A stretch of 64,000 bases of DNA, taken from positions 1 through 64,000 of the forward strand of contig NZ_NBZV01000002.1 of assembly GCF_002379095.1 (NCBI RefSeq). The letters run 5' to 3'. The first letter of the stretch is position 1. Each line of letters begins with the position of its first letter. Below, piece after piece: positions 27,980 through 37,173 of this stretch. The position numbers and the translations under genes are program-made. Origin of the DNA: Polaromonas sp. AER18D-145 (GTDB taxonomy: Bacteria > Pseudomonadota > Gammaproteobacteria > Burkholderiales > Burkholderiaceae_C). Under the pieces are notes generated by a model. That model was not told where the DNA came from and made no database searches. It saw nothing but the letters and a program-made list of their open reading frames with translations.

Positions 27980-28594
27980 TCAATGCAGGACGCAATGGCA
28001 ATAAACGAAATGCTGCAGGGCACCGGAAGGCGTTCGATGGTCTTCCTGCAAATGCTCCAGCAGTTCAAAAGCGCCGCCAAACTCGGCATGCAGCGCATCG
28101 GGCGCGTACCGCACCACGGGCAGGCCGCTGCATTGCAGGGGCCCATCCGGGGCAAAGGCCGCCACGATGACATGCCCGCCCGGGCGCACGGCACGGCGCA
28201 CCTGGGCGACATAAGCGGCGCGGTCCGCCGGATCGGTGAGGAAATGGAAAACAGCCCGGTCATGCCAGACATCGATGCTGGCCTTCTCCAGCGGCACGGT
28301 CGTGATGTCGCCCTCGATCCAGCGCACCCGCCCTGCCCGCTCACCGAGCCGGCGGCGCGCCACATCAAGCGCCGCACCGGAAATATCCAGCACGCTCACA
28401 TCCGTCATGCCGTGGTTCAGCAGGTCGTCCACCAGGCGGGAAGCCCCGCCCCCCACATCGACAATGCGCGCCGACTTGTCGGGCGCGACACGCAGGATCA
28501 GCTCGAGCGACAAGGTGGCGTGCGGCTGGTACCAGCTCACGGCTTCGGCGGCATGGGCGGTATAGACCTGCTCCCAATGCGATTTGGGTTCCAT
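27980..28594 (-). CDS. Class I SAM-dependent methyltransferase
   Basis: The 204-residue enzyme has motif I IVDVGGGASRLVDDLL (about 44-59), motif II VLDISGAALDVARRRL and a motif III-like WIEGDITTVPL, followed by WHDRAVFHFLTD. The opening HWEQVYTAHAAEAVSWYQPH is typical of the thiol S-methyltransferase-like/Methyltransf_25 group. The substrate is not deducible. It lies alone on its strand between repeats. Confidence 0.87.
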   Translation of the reverse strand: MEPKSHWEQVYTAHAAEAVSWYQPHATLSLELILRVAPDKSARIVDVGGGASRLVDDLLNHGMTDVSVLDISGAALDVARRRLGERAGRVRWIEGDITTVPLEKASIDVWHDRAVFHFLTDPADRAAYVAQVRRAVRPGGHVIVAAFAPDGPLQCSGLPVVRYAPDALHAEFGGAFELLEHLQEDHRTPSGALQHFVYCHCVLH

Positions 28595-28695
28595 GAAACG
28601 TCTCCGGGTGAGCATCTGATCTGTTCATGATAGTCACGTCGGAGCAACGCGGGCTGACATGCATCAAACCTGGCAGTGCCCGGGACTGTTGATGC

Positions 28696-29736
28696 TTACT
28701 TGCGGACGTAGATCTGGTCAAAGGACCCCCCGTCCGAAAAGTGTTCCTTGTCGGCCTTGGCCCAGCCGCCGAAGGCCTGGTCGATGGTGAACAGGTTCAG
28801 CCTGGGAAAGTGTTTGGCATATTTGGCGATGGCTTTTTGCGAAACCGCAGGGCGGTAGAAGTTCTTGCCGGCGATGTCCTGGCCTTCTTCGGAATACAGG
28901 TACTTCAGGTACGCCTCGGCCACGACGCGTGTGCCTTTCCTGTCGACGTTTTTGTCCACCACGGCCACCGCTGGTTCGGCCAGGATGCTGATCGAAGGCG
29001 CCACCACGTCGAACCTGGCACCGAATTCTTTTTCAAGCAGGTAGGCCTCGTTTTCCCAGGCGATCAGCACATCGCCCTGGGCGCGCTGGGCAAAAGTGAT
29101 GGTGGAGCCGCGCGCGCCGGTGTCGAGCACCGGCACGTTGCCGTAGAGCTTGGCGACAAACTCCTTGGCCTTGGCATCGCTGCCGTATTTGCGCTTGGCG
29201 AACTCCCAGGCCGCGAGGTAGTTCCAGCGGGCACCGCCCGAGGTTTTGGGGTTGGGCGTGATCACGCTGATGCCGGGCTTGATCAGGTCATCCCAGTCCT
29301 TGATGCCCTTGGGGTTGCCCTGGCGCACGGCCAGCACGATGGTCGAGGTGTAGGGCGACGAGTTGTGCGGCAGCTTCTGCTGCCAGTCGGGGGCGAGCCA
29401 TGCACCGTTCTTGACCAGCGCATCGGTGTCGCCGGCCAGCGCCAGCGTGGCCACGTCGGCATCCAGCCCGTCGATGATGGAGCGCGCCTGCTTGCCCGAA
29501 CCGCCGTGCGACTGCTTGATGGTCACGTCCTGGCCGGCCCTGGCCTTCCAGTATTTGGCGAAGGCGGCGTTGTATTCCACGTAGAACTCGCGGGTCGGAT
29601 CGTAGGACACGTTGAGCAGGGTCACGGGGGGTTTGGCGGCTGGCGCTTGCGCCAGCGCAGCCCCCGCCGACCCTGCCAGTGCAACGGCTACTGCCAGGCG
29701 GGTGGAAACATTCATAAAATGACGGCGTAAGGTCAT
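28696..29736 (-). CDS. sbp: Second periplasmic sulfate-binding protein
   Basis: This 346-residue paralogue of the importer-linked Sbp has a signal peptide to about ALAQ (30) and the diagnostic [40 protein letters not shown] and [24 protein letters not shown]. It stands without permease genes and so presumably shares CysTWA with the first Sbp, perhaps with different ligand preference or regulation. Two in-frame ATGs are 21 nt apart; I use the upstream one. Confidence 0.92.
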   Translation of the reverse strand: MTLRRHFMNVSTRLAVAVALAGSAGAALAQAPAAKPPVTLLNVSYDPTREFYVEYNAAFAKYWKARAGQDVTIKQSHGGSGKQARSIIDGLDADVATLALAGDTDALVKNGAWLAPDWQQKLPHNSSPYTSTIVLAVRQGNPKGIKDWDDLIKPGISVITPNPKTSGGARWNYLAAWEFAKRKYGSDAKAKEFVAKLYGNVPVLDTGARGSTITFAQRAQGDVLIAWENEAYLLEKEFGARFDVVAPSISILAEPAVAVVDKNVDRKGTRVVAEAYLKYLYSEEGQDIAGKNFYRPAVSQKAIAKYAKHFPRLNLFTIDQAFGGWAKADKEHFSDGGSFDQIYVRK

Positions 29737-29880
29737 GTCTGCTTTCTGGTCCGGTGCATTTGCATGCGGGTTTGAGTAAGAAGCTGGATTCTGGAAGCGG
29801 CAGACCAAAACAGGAATGAATAAAAATTTAGTTCTTAATATCCAAATCATCTATAACCAGATTCCACGAAAGAAATCCCC

Positions 29881-30156
29881 ATGGCACGTACCGTCAAATG
29901 CATCAAACTGGGCCGGGAAGCCGAAGGTCTGGACTTCCCCCCCTACCCCGGTCCCTTGGGCAAACGCCTGTGGGAAGAAGTCAGCAAGGAAGCCTGGGCA
30001 GAGTGGATGAAGCAGCAGACCATGCTGGTCAATGAAAACCGCCTGAACCTCGCCGACGCCCGCGCCCGCCAGTACCTGGCGCGGCAAATGGAAAACCACT
30101 TTTTCGGCAGTGGCGCCGACAAGGTGCAGGGCTACGTTCCACCCACGGAATCCTGA
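29881..30156 (+). CDS. yggX: Fe(II)-trafficking protein YggX
   Basis: YggX is a small cytoplasmic protein associated with iron handling and protection of Fe-S clusters from oxidation. The 91-residue sequence has the invariant start [25 protein letters not shown] with the single Cys7 and ends [18 protein letters not shown]. The ATG is at the expected family start. Confidence 0.95.
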   Translation: MARTVKCIKLGREAEGLDFPPYPGPLGKRLWEEVSKEAWAEWMKQQTMLVNENRLNLADARARQYLARQMENHFFGSGADKVQGYVPPTES

Positions 30157-30183
30157 ACCTGACTGGTTTTTTCTTCGCCAGCC

Positions 30184-32079
30184 ATGGCTGAAGTGATTGA
30201 GTGGCTGGCCGACGGCACGCCTTACAGTCCGCGTTTTGGCGACCGCTACCGCAGCGAACTCGGCGGGCTGGCGCAGTCGCGCGAGGTGTTTTTGCACGGC
30301 TGCGGCCTGCCTGCCGCCTGGGCCGGCCAGCCGCAGTGGTGCATCCTGGAAACCGGCTTCGGCCTCGGGCTGAACTTCCTGGTGACCTGGCAGGCCTGGA
30401 AGGCCGACCCCGCGCGCCCGCGGCTGCTGCATTTTGTGGCCACCGAGGCGCACCCGGCCGGCGCCGCCGACATCCTGCGTGCCGCCGCGGCCCACCCTGA
30501 ACTGCTGCCTTTGGCCGAGCAACTGCAGGCCCAGTGCTGGGGCCTGCTGTCCGGTGCACACCGGCTGGTGTTCGAGGGCGGCCATGTGCTGCTCACCCTG
30601 TGTATCGGCGACACCAAGGCCGTGCTGCGCGAGCAGGCTTTGGCCGCCGACGCGGTGTACCTGGACGGCTTCAGCCCCGCGAAAAACCCCGGTATCTGGG
30701 ACCTCCACACGCTCAAGGCGGTGGCGCGCTGCTGCCGCCGCGGCACCCGCATCGCCAGCTGGACGGTGGCGCGCAGCGTGCTCGACGGTCTGGCCCAGTG
30801 CGGCTTCGTCGTGCACAAAACCCCGGGCCTGCCGCCCAAACGCGACAACCTGCAGGGCGAGTTCGCCCCGCGCTGGGTGCCGCGCAAGGTGGCCGGCAGT
30901 GCGCCCGTGGCGCCGGTGCTGCCCTCGAGCTGTGTCGTCATCGGCGCCGGCCTGGCCGGTGCGGCCACGGCGGCCAGCCTGGCGCGGCGCGGCTGGCAGG
31001 TCCTGGTGCTGGACGCGCATGACGCGCCGGCCGGCGGCGCCTCCGGCCTGCCGGCCGGCGTGCTGGTGCCGCATGTCTCGCCCGACGACAGCCTGCTGTC
31101 GCGCCTGTCGCGCTGCGGCGTGCGCGCCACGCTGCAACAGGCCCGGGCGCTGCTGCAGGAAGGCTGCGACTGGCAGGCCAGCGGCGTGCTGGAGCGGCGC
31201 CTGGACGACAGCGGCGGCCTGCCTGCCGACTGGCCCGACGCCGGCCGCGACTGGAGCGAGCCGGCCAGCGCGGCGCAACTCGAACAGGCCGGGCTGGCTC
31301 CGGCCTCGGCGGCCACCTGGCACCACCGGGCCGGCTGGATCAAGCCGGTCCGGCTGGTGCAGGCCCTGCTCGCGCAGCCCGGCATCACCTGGCGCGGCGG
31401 CGTGCGGGCAGCGCGGCTGGAACGCGACGCCACCGGCCAATGGCAGGTGTTCGACGCCCAGGCGCAGGTCATCGCGCGGGCCGATCTTGTGGTGCTGGCC
31501 GCGGCCCATGCCAGCGGGCTGCTGGTGGACGGCGGGCTGCCGCTGCAGGCGATTCGCGGCCAGGTCTCCTGGGGCCTGCGGCGCACTGCCGACGACAGCG
31601 TGTTTCCCGCCTTCCCGGTCAACGGCCATGGCAGCTTGCTCCCCGCCGTGCCGGTCGATGATGGCGTGGCGTGGATGGCCGGCGCCGGTTTTCAGCGCGA
31701 CCGCCATGACAGCCGGCCCGACCCGGCCGACCAGCAGGCCAACCTGGCGCGCCTGCAGACCCTGCTGCCGCACACGGCGCGCCAACTGGCAGCAGATTTT
31801 CAGGACGGCAGCGCCCGGGCCTGGGCCGGCGTGCGATGCGCGTCACCGGACCGGTTGCCGCTGGTGGGCCCGGTCCATCCCTTGCGGCAACCCGGGCTCT
31901 GGCTGAACACGGCCATGGGTTCCCGCGGGTTGACGTTTGCCGTGCTCGGCGGCGAACTGCTCGCTGCCCGGTTGCATGACGAACCCTTGCCGGTGGACCA
32001 GCGCATGTTGCAGGCACTGGCGCCGCAGCGCGCCAGCCTGCTCAAACAACGGGTGGCGCCCGTGGACCCCGTGATCTGA
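30184..32079 (+). CDS. mnmC: Bifunctional tRNA mnm5U34 enzyme MnmC
   Basis: MnmC completes 5-methylaminomethyl-2-thiouridine at the tRNA wobble position. The 631-residue protein has an N-terminal SAM methyltransferase part (ILETGFGLGLNFLVTWQAW at about 53-71; VYLDGFSPAKNPGIWD) and a C-terminal FAD oxidoreductase (VVIGAGLAGAATAASLARRGW near 257-277), the standard fusion order. The C-terminal RCASPDRLPLVGPV is conserved. It lies 27 nt after yggX. Confidence 0.95.
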   Translation: MAEVIEWLADGTPYSPRFGDRYRSELGGLAQSREVFLHGCGLPAAWAGQPQWCILETGFGLGLNFLVTWQAWKADPARPRLLHFVATEAHPAGAADILRAAAAHPELLPLAEQLQAQCWGLLSGAHRLVFEGGHVLLTLCIGDTKAVLREQALAADAVYLDGFSPAKNPGIWDLHTLKAVARCCRRGTRIASWTVARSVLDGLAQCGFVVHKTPGLPPKRDNLQGEFAPRWVPRKVAGSAPVAPVLPSSCVVIGAGLAGAATAASLARRGWQVLVLDAHDAPAGGASGLPAGVLVPHVSPDDSLLSRLSRCGVRATLQQARALLQEGCDWQASGVLERRLDDSGGLPADWPDAGRDWSEPASAAQLEQAGLAPASAATWHHRAGWIKPVRLVQALLAQPGITWRGGVRAARLERDATGQWQVFDAQAQVIARADLVVLAAAHASGLLVDGGLPLQAIRGQVSWGLRRTADDSVFPAFPVNGHGSLLPAVPVDDGVAWMAGAGFQRDRHDSRPDPADQQANLARLQTLLPHTARQLAADFQDGSARAWAGVRCASPDRLPLVGPVHPLRQPGLWLNTAMGSRGLTFAVLGGELLAARLHDEPLPVDQRMLQALAPQRASLLKQRVAPVDPVI

Positions 32080-32082
32080 AGC

Positions 32083-32136
32083 CTTTTCGGGCCCCAGCCC
32101 CTGATAGATATATGCAGGCAGCTATATATTTCGTAG
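32083..32136. repeat. GATAGC-family repeat after mnmC
   Basis: It contains CCCCAGCCCCTGATAGATAT and GCAGCTATATATTTCGTAGC, and overlaps the 3' end of the receiver-like gene on the minus strand. Confidence 0.5.
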
Positions 32137-32943
32137 CAATTTCTTGAGCTGCCCGGGGTGCAAGGGTTTTTTCAGGTAGACCTGCGCACCGGAAAAACGG
32201 GCCCGCAGCCCCTGCTGCCAGGCCGGCGCCGTGCCGGTGACAAACATATGGGCAATGGCCGGCCGGGTGTTGTCCACCGCCTTGATCAGCTGCCAGGGGT
32301 CCATGTCGGTCAGCCCGAGGTCCACCGTCGCCAGCAGGTAGGCATGGGTGTTCAGCAGAATCAGGGCCTCGGTGCCGGTAGCCGCTTCGTCCACCTCGTG
32401 CAGGCCAGCGGCGGCCAGCTTGGCGCGCAGGTACAGGCGGTCATCGCGCCCGGGGTCCACCACCAGCACCCGCCGCCCGGCCAAGGGCAACACGCCCGGC
32501 TCCAGCGGCAGGGGTTCGGTAGCGTCGACTTCATCGAACACCACATCGAGGTCCTCATCGTGCGCGAGGTCGAGATCCATCGGCAGCGAGGCCTGGGGTT
32601 CAGGTAAAGAAAGCAGCGGCAGGAGCCCGAAGGCCTCGTCCATCGCCTCCAGCACGGCCGACCATTTGACCGGCGCCGGAAACACGCGCCAGGCCTGGGC
32701 GGGCGCCTCATCGCCAATCCAGATGAGTTTGATGCCGTCGTGGGCGGGGTTGGCCAATGCCAGCACCGCCTCCCAGCTGTCGCCGTCGATGATCAGCACA
32801 TCGGGCGCTTCTATCGCCTCCGCGGTTTGCGCTGTCCAGGCCGAATACACCACATCGCGCGACTCGGACAGGCGAAACACCAGATCCAGTGCCTGGCGCT
32901 CGGTGCCGCTGAAACCGAAAAACTTGACGAATATCCGTTTCAC
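32122..32943 (-). CDS. Two-module receiver-like protein
   Basis: The 273-residue protein has two halves. The C-terminal half (from about 150) resembles a response-regulator receiver: RRVLVVDPGRDDRLYLRAKLAAAG, a candidate phospho-acceptor Asp in ATVDLGLTDMDPWQ and a Lys in VYLKKPLHPGQLKKLL. The N-terminal half (KRIFVKFFGFSGTERQALDLVFRL) is a second, non-canonical module with no acidic pocket visible. There is no output domain. It may act as a protein-protein switch. It stands alone, downstream of a short gap. Confidence 0.6.
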   Translation of the reverse strand: MKRIFVKFFGFSGTERQALDLVFRLSESRDVVYSAWTAQTAEAIEAPDVLIIDGDSWEAVLALANPAHDGIKLIWIGDEAPAQAWRVFPAPVKWSAVLEAMDEAFGLLPLLSLPEPQASLPMDLDLAHDEDLDVVFDEVDATEPLPLEPGVLPLAGRRVLVVDPGRDDRLYLRAKLAAAGLHEVDEAATGTEALILLNTHAYLLATVDLGLTDMDPWQLIKAVDNTRPAIAHMFVTGTAPAWQQGLRARFSGAQVYLKKPLHPGQLKKLLRNI

Positions 32944-33065
32944 TGCCCCGCCCCCTCATTGTTATTGCCGTGGATGATACGGGGCTTGTGTCCAAATTTT
33001 GCTGATGGCGTTGTCCCGATGACACGGAATTCAGTGATCAGACCCCCAAAGCCGCATGAACACTG

Positions 33066-33083
33066 GCGAATAAGCTTATTCGC
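33066..33083. promoter_or_regulatory. Perfect 18-bp palindrome upstream of the cys operon
   Basis: GCGAATAAGCTTATTCGC is fully self-complementary, and a related CATAAGCGAA follows immediately. It lies about 60-80 nt before the first gene of the sulfate-reduction operon, so it is a candidate operator, for example for a CysB-type regulator. No box could be matched with confidence. Confidence 0.55.
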
Positions 33084-33144
33084 ATAAGCGAACAACAAAT
33101 CTGTAGTTTGTTTTCATAAGCCCTCACCCTAAAGTCGGCTGCTT

Positions 33145-33936
33145 ATGCATGATTTTGCTTTTGTTTTTGCGGGTTTTGCCGTCGGTCTCGTGGTGGGACT
33201 GACCGGTGTGGGCGGGGGCTCGCTCATGACACCTTTGCTGATTTTCTTTTTCGGCGTCAAGCCGCATCTGGCGATCGGCACCGACCTGCTGTTTGCCGCC
33301 TTCACCAAGCTGGGCGGCACGGTTGGCCTGGCGCGAGCCCGGCTGGTGGACTGGAAAATTGTCGGCCAGACGGCGGCCGGCAGCATTCCGGCCTCGCTGG
33401 CCACGCTGTATGTGCTGCATCTCGTCGGGCCGGCCAGCCCGGCGGCCCAGGCCGCGATGACCACCACGCTGGGTGTGGCGCTGTTGCTCACGGCGAGCGC
33501 CACGTTCTACAAGGCCGTTTATGGCAAAGCCGCCCCGCGCCAGATCGCCCCGGATGCCCTGGCCGCGGCCACGCAGCCGCGCCACTGGGCCCTGCCGGTG
33601 CTGTTTGGCGCCGTGATCGGTGTGCTGGTGACACTGACCTCGGTGGGCGCCGGCGCCATCGGGGTGATTGTGCTGATGCTGCTTTACCCGGCCCTGCCGC
33701 TGCCGCGCATCGTGGCCGCCGACATCGCCCATGCGGTTCCACTGACGCTGGTGGCCGGCTTCGGCCACGCGTCCATCGGCTCGGTCGACTGGCTGCTGCT
33801 GGCCAAACTGCTGGCCGGCTCGCTGCCTGGCATCTGGCTCGGCTCGCGCCTGGTCAACAGCACGCCCGACCGCTGGATACGCTCCCTGCTTTCCGTGCTG
33901 CTGGCTTATGCCGGCGCCAAACTCATCGCCATCTGA
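33145..33936 (+). CDS. Sulfite exporter TauE/SafE family permease
   Basis: The 263-residue inner-membrane protein has about eight hydrophobic segments and the TauE/SafE repeats GFAVGLVVGLTGVGGGSLMTPLL (11-33) and FGAVIGVLVTLTSVGAGAIGVIVL. Members move sulfite, sulfoacetate or other sulfur anions. Its place as first gene of the sulfate-reduction operon, 37 nt before cysI, suggests handling of sulfate or sulfite. Direction of transport is uncertain. Confidence 0.9.
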   Translation: MHDFAFVFAGFAVGLVVGLTGVGGGSLMTPLLIFFFGVKPHLAIGTDLLFAAFTKLGGTVGLARARLVDWKIVGQTAAGSIPASLATLYVLHLVGPASPAAQAAMTTTLGVALLLTASATFYKAVYGKAAPRQIAPDALAAATQPRHWALPVLFGAVIGVLVTLTSVGAGAIGVIVLMLLYPALPLPRIVAADIAHAVPLTLVAGFGHASIGSVDWLLLAKLLAGSLPGIWLGSRLVNSTPDRWIRSLLSVLLAYAGAKLIAI

Positions 33937-33973
33937 CCATCTGACCCCCTGAATCACCTGATCCCTGACCGCC

Positions 33974-35794
33974 ATGTACCAATACACCGAATTTGACCGC
34001 CAGTTTGTGAAAGCCCGCGCCAGCCAGTACCGCGACCAGCTGACCCGCTGGCAGTCCGGCCAGCTGGCCGAAGACGACTTCCGCCCGCTTCGCCTGCAAA
34101 ACGGCTGGTATGTCCAGCGTTATGCGCCCATGCTGCGCGTCGCCGTGCCTTATGGCGAACTCTCTAGTGCGCAGGTGCGTGTGCTGGCAAAAATCGCCCG
34201 TGAATATGATCAGCCGAATGCCGCGCTGTTCAATGACGCGCAGGCGGCCCAGGACAAGCTCGGTCCGGTCAACCTCAAAAGCGGCCTGTCGGTGGCCTCC
34301 AAGCTGACCGCCGGTTATGCCCACTTCACGACGCGCCAGAACATCCAGTACAACTGGATTCCACTGGACAAGTCGGCCGACGTGATGGACCTGCTGGCCA
34401 GCGTCAGCATGCACGGCATCCAGACCAGCGGCAACTGCATACGCAACATCACCAGCGACGAACGTGCCGGCATTGCGGTCGACGAGATCGCCGACCCGCG
34501 GCCCTTTGGTGAAATCCTGCGCCAGTGGAGCACGCTGCACCCCGAGTTCGCCTTCCTGCCGCGCAAGTTCAAGATCGCTATCAGCGGCGCCAAAGAAGAC
34601 CGCGCGGCCACCGCCTGGCACGACGTGGGCCTGCACCTGATCCGCAATGCCGAAGGCGAGCTGGGCTTCAAGGTGCTGGTCGGCGGCGGCATGGGTCGCA
34701 CGCCCATCATTGCCAGCGTGATCCGCGAGTTCCTGCCGTGGCACCAGATCATGAATTACATCGAGGCCATCGTGCGCGTGTACAACCGTTATGGCCGGCG
34801 CGACAACATGTACAAGGCGCGCATCAAGATCCTGGTGAAAGCCGAGGGCCAGAAGTACATCGACGACGTGGAAGCCGAGTACCTGCAGATCATGGAGCAC
34901 GACGGCGGCCCGCACACCATCACGCAGGCCGAGCTGGACCGCGTGACGGCCTCCTTTGTGCCACCCACGCTCCAGTGCGACCGCAAGAGTGCCGATGCGA
35001 AGATTGCCAACATCCTGCGCGCCGCCGCCGAGGACGACATCGAGTTCGGCCGCTGGCTCAAGCAGAACGTGGCGCCGCACCAGAACCCCGACCTGCGCGC
35101 CGTGACCCTGTCCTTCAAGCGCCTGGGTCAGGCGCCTGGCGACGCCACCGCCGACCAGCTCGACGTGGCGGCCGACCTGGCCGACCGTTTCAGCGCCGGC
35201 GAGGTGCGCGTCACGCACGACCAGAACCTGCTGCTGCCCTGGGTGCGCTGCGACGAGTTGCCCGAACTCTGGCGCGCTGCGCGCAAGTCCGGTTTTGCCC
35301 GCCCCAACATCCGGCTGCTGACCGACATGATCGCCTGCCCCGGCGGCGATTTCTGCTCACTGGCCAATGCACGCTCGATCCCGATCGCCGAGGCGATCAC
35401 CGAGCGCTACCAGGACATGGACGAGCTGCACGACCTCGGCGAGATCGACCTGCACATCAGCGGCTGCATCAACTCCTGCGGCCACCACCACAGCGGCCAC
35501 ATCGGCATCCTGGGCGTGGACAAGGACGGCAAGGAGTGGTACCAGGTGACGCTGGGCGGCTCGGACGGCTCCACGCTGAGCGGCGCGCCGGTGCCCGGCA
35601 AGGTCGTCGGCCCCTCGTTTTCCGCCGCCGAAGTGCCTGAAGTGATTGAAGCCGTGCTCGACACCTACCGGCGCGAGCGCGAAGCCGGCGAAACCTTTAT
35701 CGCCACCTTGCGCCGTGTCGGCATCGACCCGTTCAAGCTGGCTGCCAACAGCGCACGTTTTGCAGCCACACCCGCCGCCGCTGCGGTTGCCTGA
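33974..35794 (+). CDS. cysI: Sulfite reductase hemoprotein (CysI/NirA-type)
   Basis: CysI reduces sulfite to sulfide using siroheme and a [4Fe-4S] cluster. The 606-residue protein has the cluster ligands C455 and C461 (CPGGDFC) and C498 and C502 (CINSC), with the two ferredoxin-like half domains and the substrate-binding RNITSDERAG segment. No flavoprotein subunit gene (cysJ) is present, so electrons must come from elsewhere. The gene lies between the TauE-like gene and DUF934. Confidence 0.95.
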   Translation: MYQYTEFDRQFVKARASQYRDQLTRWQSGQLAEDDFRPLRLQNGWYVQRYAPMLRVAVPYGELSSAQVRVLAKIAREYDQPNAALFNDAQAAQDKLGPVNLKSGLSVASKLTAGYAHFTTRQNIQYNWIPLDKSADVMDLLASVSMHGIQTSGNCIRNITSDERAGIAVDEIADPRPFGEILRQWSTLHPEFAFLPRKFKIAISGAKEDRAATAWHDVGLHLIRNAEGELGFKVLVGGGMGRTPIIASVIREFLPWHQIMNYIEAIVRVYNRYGRRDNMYKARIKILVKAEGQKYIDDVEAEYLQIMEHDGGPHTITQAELDRVTASFVPPTLQCDRKSADAKIANILRAAAEDDIEFGRWLKQNVAPHQNPDLRAVTLSFKRLGQAPGDATADQLDVAADLADRFSAGEVRVTHDQNLLLPWVRCDELPELWRAARKSGFARPNIRLLTDMIACPGGDFCSLANARSIPIAEAITERYQDMDELHDLGEIDLHISGCINSCGHHHSGHIGILGVDKDGKEWYQVTLGGSDGSTLSGAPVPGKVVGPSFSAAEVPEVIEAVLDTYRREREAGETFIATLRRVGIDPFKLAANSARFAATPAAAAVA

Positions 35795-35803
35795 GGAGAA
35801 CCC

Positions 35804-36199
35804 ATGAAACTTTTGCCATTGACCGACCACACCCCGGCAGGCGCCGAAGACCGCACGGTGCTTGCGCTGGCCAACGATGCCGACCCGTTGCAGGCACCGC
35901 TGGAGGGCGTGACACGCATCGACCTGCACTTCCCGAAGTTCACCGACGGCCGCGCCTTCAGCCAGGCCTTTTTACTGCGCCGCCGGCGCGGCTTTGAGGG
36001 CGAGATCCGCGCCACGGGCGACGTGCTGGCCGACCAGCTCGCGCAGATGGAGCGCAGCGGCTTTGACGTCGCCGTGCTGCGCGCCGACCAGGACATGGCC
36101 ACGGCCCAACGCGTGCTGGCCAGCTACCCCGGCTACGGTGTGGGCCGCTACCAGGGCGACGCGGTGCATGTCGTCCCCCACTTTGCAGAGGCGGCCTGA
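35804..36199 (+). CDS. DUF934 protein of the cys operon
   Basis: The 131-residue protein matches DUF934: RIDLHFPKFTDGRAFSQAFLLRRRRGFEGEIRA is the central block (residues 39-71), followed by DVLADQLAQMERSGFD. It always seems to sit between cysI and cysH in such operons, which points to an accessory role in sulfite reduction, for example in electron supply; that is inference. GAGGAGAAC precedes the ATG, and it starts 9 nt after the cysI stop. Confidence 0.88.
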   Translation: MKLLPLTDHTPAGAEDRTVLALANDADPLQAPLEGVTRIDLHFPKFTDGRAFSQAFLLRRRRGFEGEIRATGDVLADQLAQMERSGFDVAVLRADQDMATAQRVLASYPGYGVGRYQGDAVHVVPHFAEAA

Positions 36200-36201
36200 C
36201 C

Positions 36202-37173
36202 ATGGGTGCCATATCGCTCTACGCCAAGGCCTCGCCCGACTTCGCGCAGAAACTCGCGCGCAGCATCGCGCTGCTGCAATCGTCGGCGCAAAAACATTCC
36301 CCGCTGACCCAGGCCTCCAGCTTGGGCGCCGAGGACATGGTGGTCACGCAGCTGCTCGAGGAAGCCGGCATCGACAGCCGCATCTTTGTGCTGGAGACCG
36401 GCATGCTGCATGCCGAAACCGTCGCGCTGATCCCGCGCATCGAGGAACGCTACCTGCGCCATGTCGATGTGTACCGTCCTGACCTGGAGGCGGCAAGCGC
36501 CTTTGTGCAGGCCAACGGAAACGACGCGATGTACAAGAGCCTGGAATTGCGCAAGGCCTGCTGCCACATCCGCAAGATGGAGCCGCTGGAGCGTGCCCTG
36601 GCCGGCAAAAAAGGCTGGATCACCGGCCTGCGCCGCGAGCAGTCCAGCGCCCGTGCCGAGGTGCATGACGTCGAGGAACAGGAAGGCCGCGCCAAGATCA
36701 ACCCGCTGGCCGACTGGACCTGGGGCGACGTCTGGCACTACATCGCGCTGCACAACATTCCTTTCAACCCGCTGCACGACCAGTTTTTCCCCAGCATAGG
36801 CTGCGCGCCCTGCACCCGCGCCGTGACCCTGGGCGAAGACTTCCGCTCCGGCCGCTGGTGGTGGGAAAACGAAAGCGCGAAGGAATGCGGCTTGCATGTC
36901 GAGCCGCATTCCAACGACGCGCCAGCGTCGTCCCTCTTGCGCAGCGAGAGGGAAAGCGCTGAAGTTTCGGCGCAGGCTCATGCCGGCTCCGCCGGCGTGA
37001 AGGGCTCAAAAGAGCCCGGCCGAAGCCAACAGGAAAGCGCGAAGGAATGTGGCTTGCATGTGACGGCCGACGGCACGCACGAAGCCGAGGAACCGGCCGC
37101 GTTTGAACCGCTGTCCAGACCGCTTTCCGGTCGTACTTCCAGCATCATCCCCATTCGAGAGATCCCCGCATGA
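36202..37173 (+). CDS. cysH: Assimilatory APS reductase CysH with duplicated catalytic tail
   Basis: The enzyme reduces adenylyl sulfate to sulfite. The 323-residue protein has the PAPS/APS reductase start (SSLGAEDMVVTQLL) and the paired cysteines KACCHIRKMEP and IGCAPCTRAV that bind a [4Fe-4S] cluster in APS-type enzymes, so it probably uses APS directly. The catalytic tail KECGLHV appears twice, with C229 and C283, separated by 54 residues of unusual sequence. Related proteins end soon after the first copy. It overlaps cysD by 4 nt. Confidence 0.93.
   Translation: MGAISLYAKASPDFAQKLARSIALLQSSAQKHSPLTQASSLGAEDMVVTQLLEEAGIDSRIFVLETGMLHAETVALIPRIEERYLRHVDVYRPDLEAASAFVQANGNDAMYKSLELRKACCHIRKMEPLERALAGKKGWITGLRREQSSARAEVHDVEEQEGRAKINPLADWTWGDVWHYIALHNIPFNPLHDQFFPSIGCAPCTRAVTLGEDFRSGRWWWENESAKECGLHVEPHSNDAPASSLLRSERESAEVSAQAHAGSAGVKGSKEPGRSQQESAKECGLHVTADGTHEAEEPAAFEPLSRPLSGRTSSIIPIREIPA
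36871..37061 (+). repeat. Direct repeat duplicating the CysH catalytic tail
   Basis: Two 29-bp copies starting GAAAGCGCGAAGGAATG (one C/T difference) start 162 bp apart, in frame. The spacer contains several small hairpins: ACGACGC/GCGTCGT at 36914-36931, CCCTC/GAGGG at 36932-36952 and GGGCTC/GAGCCC at 37002-37017. Confidence 0.85.

Noticed and set aside
33923..35218. A 431-residue open frame opposite cysI
   Set aside because: Antisense shadow of a clear sulfite reductase gene.
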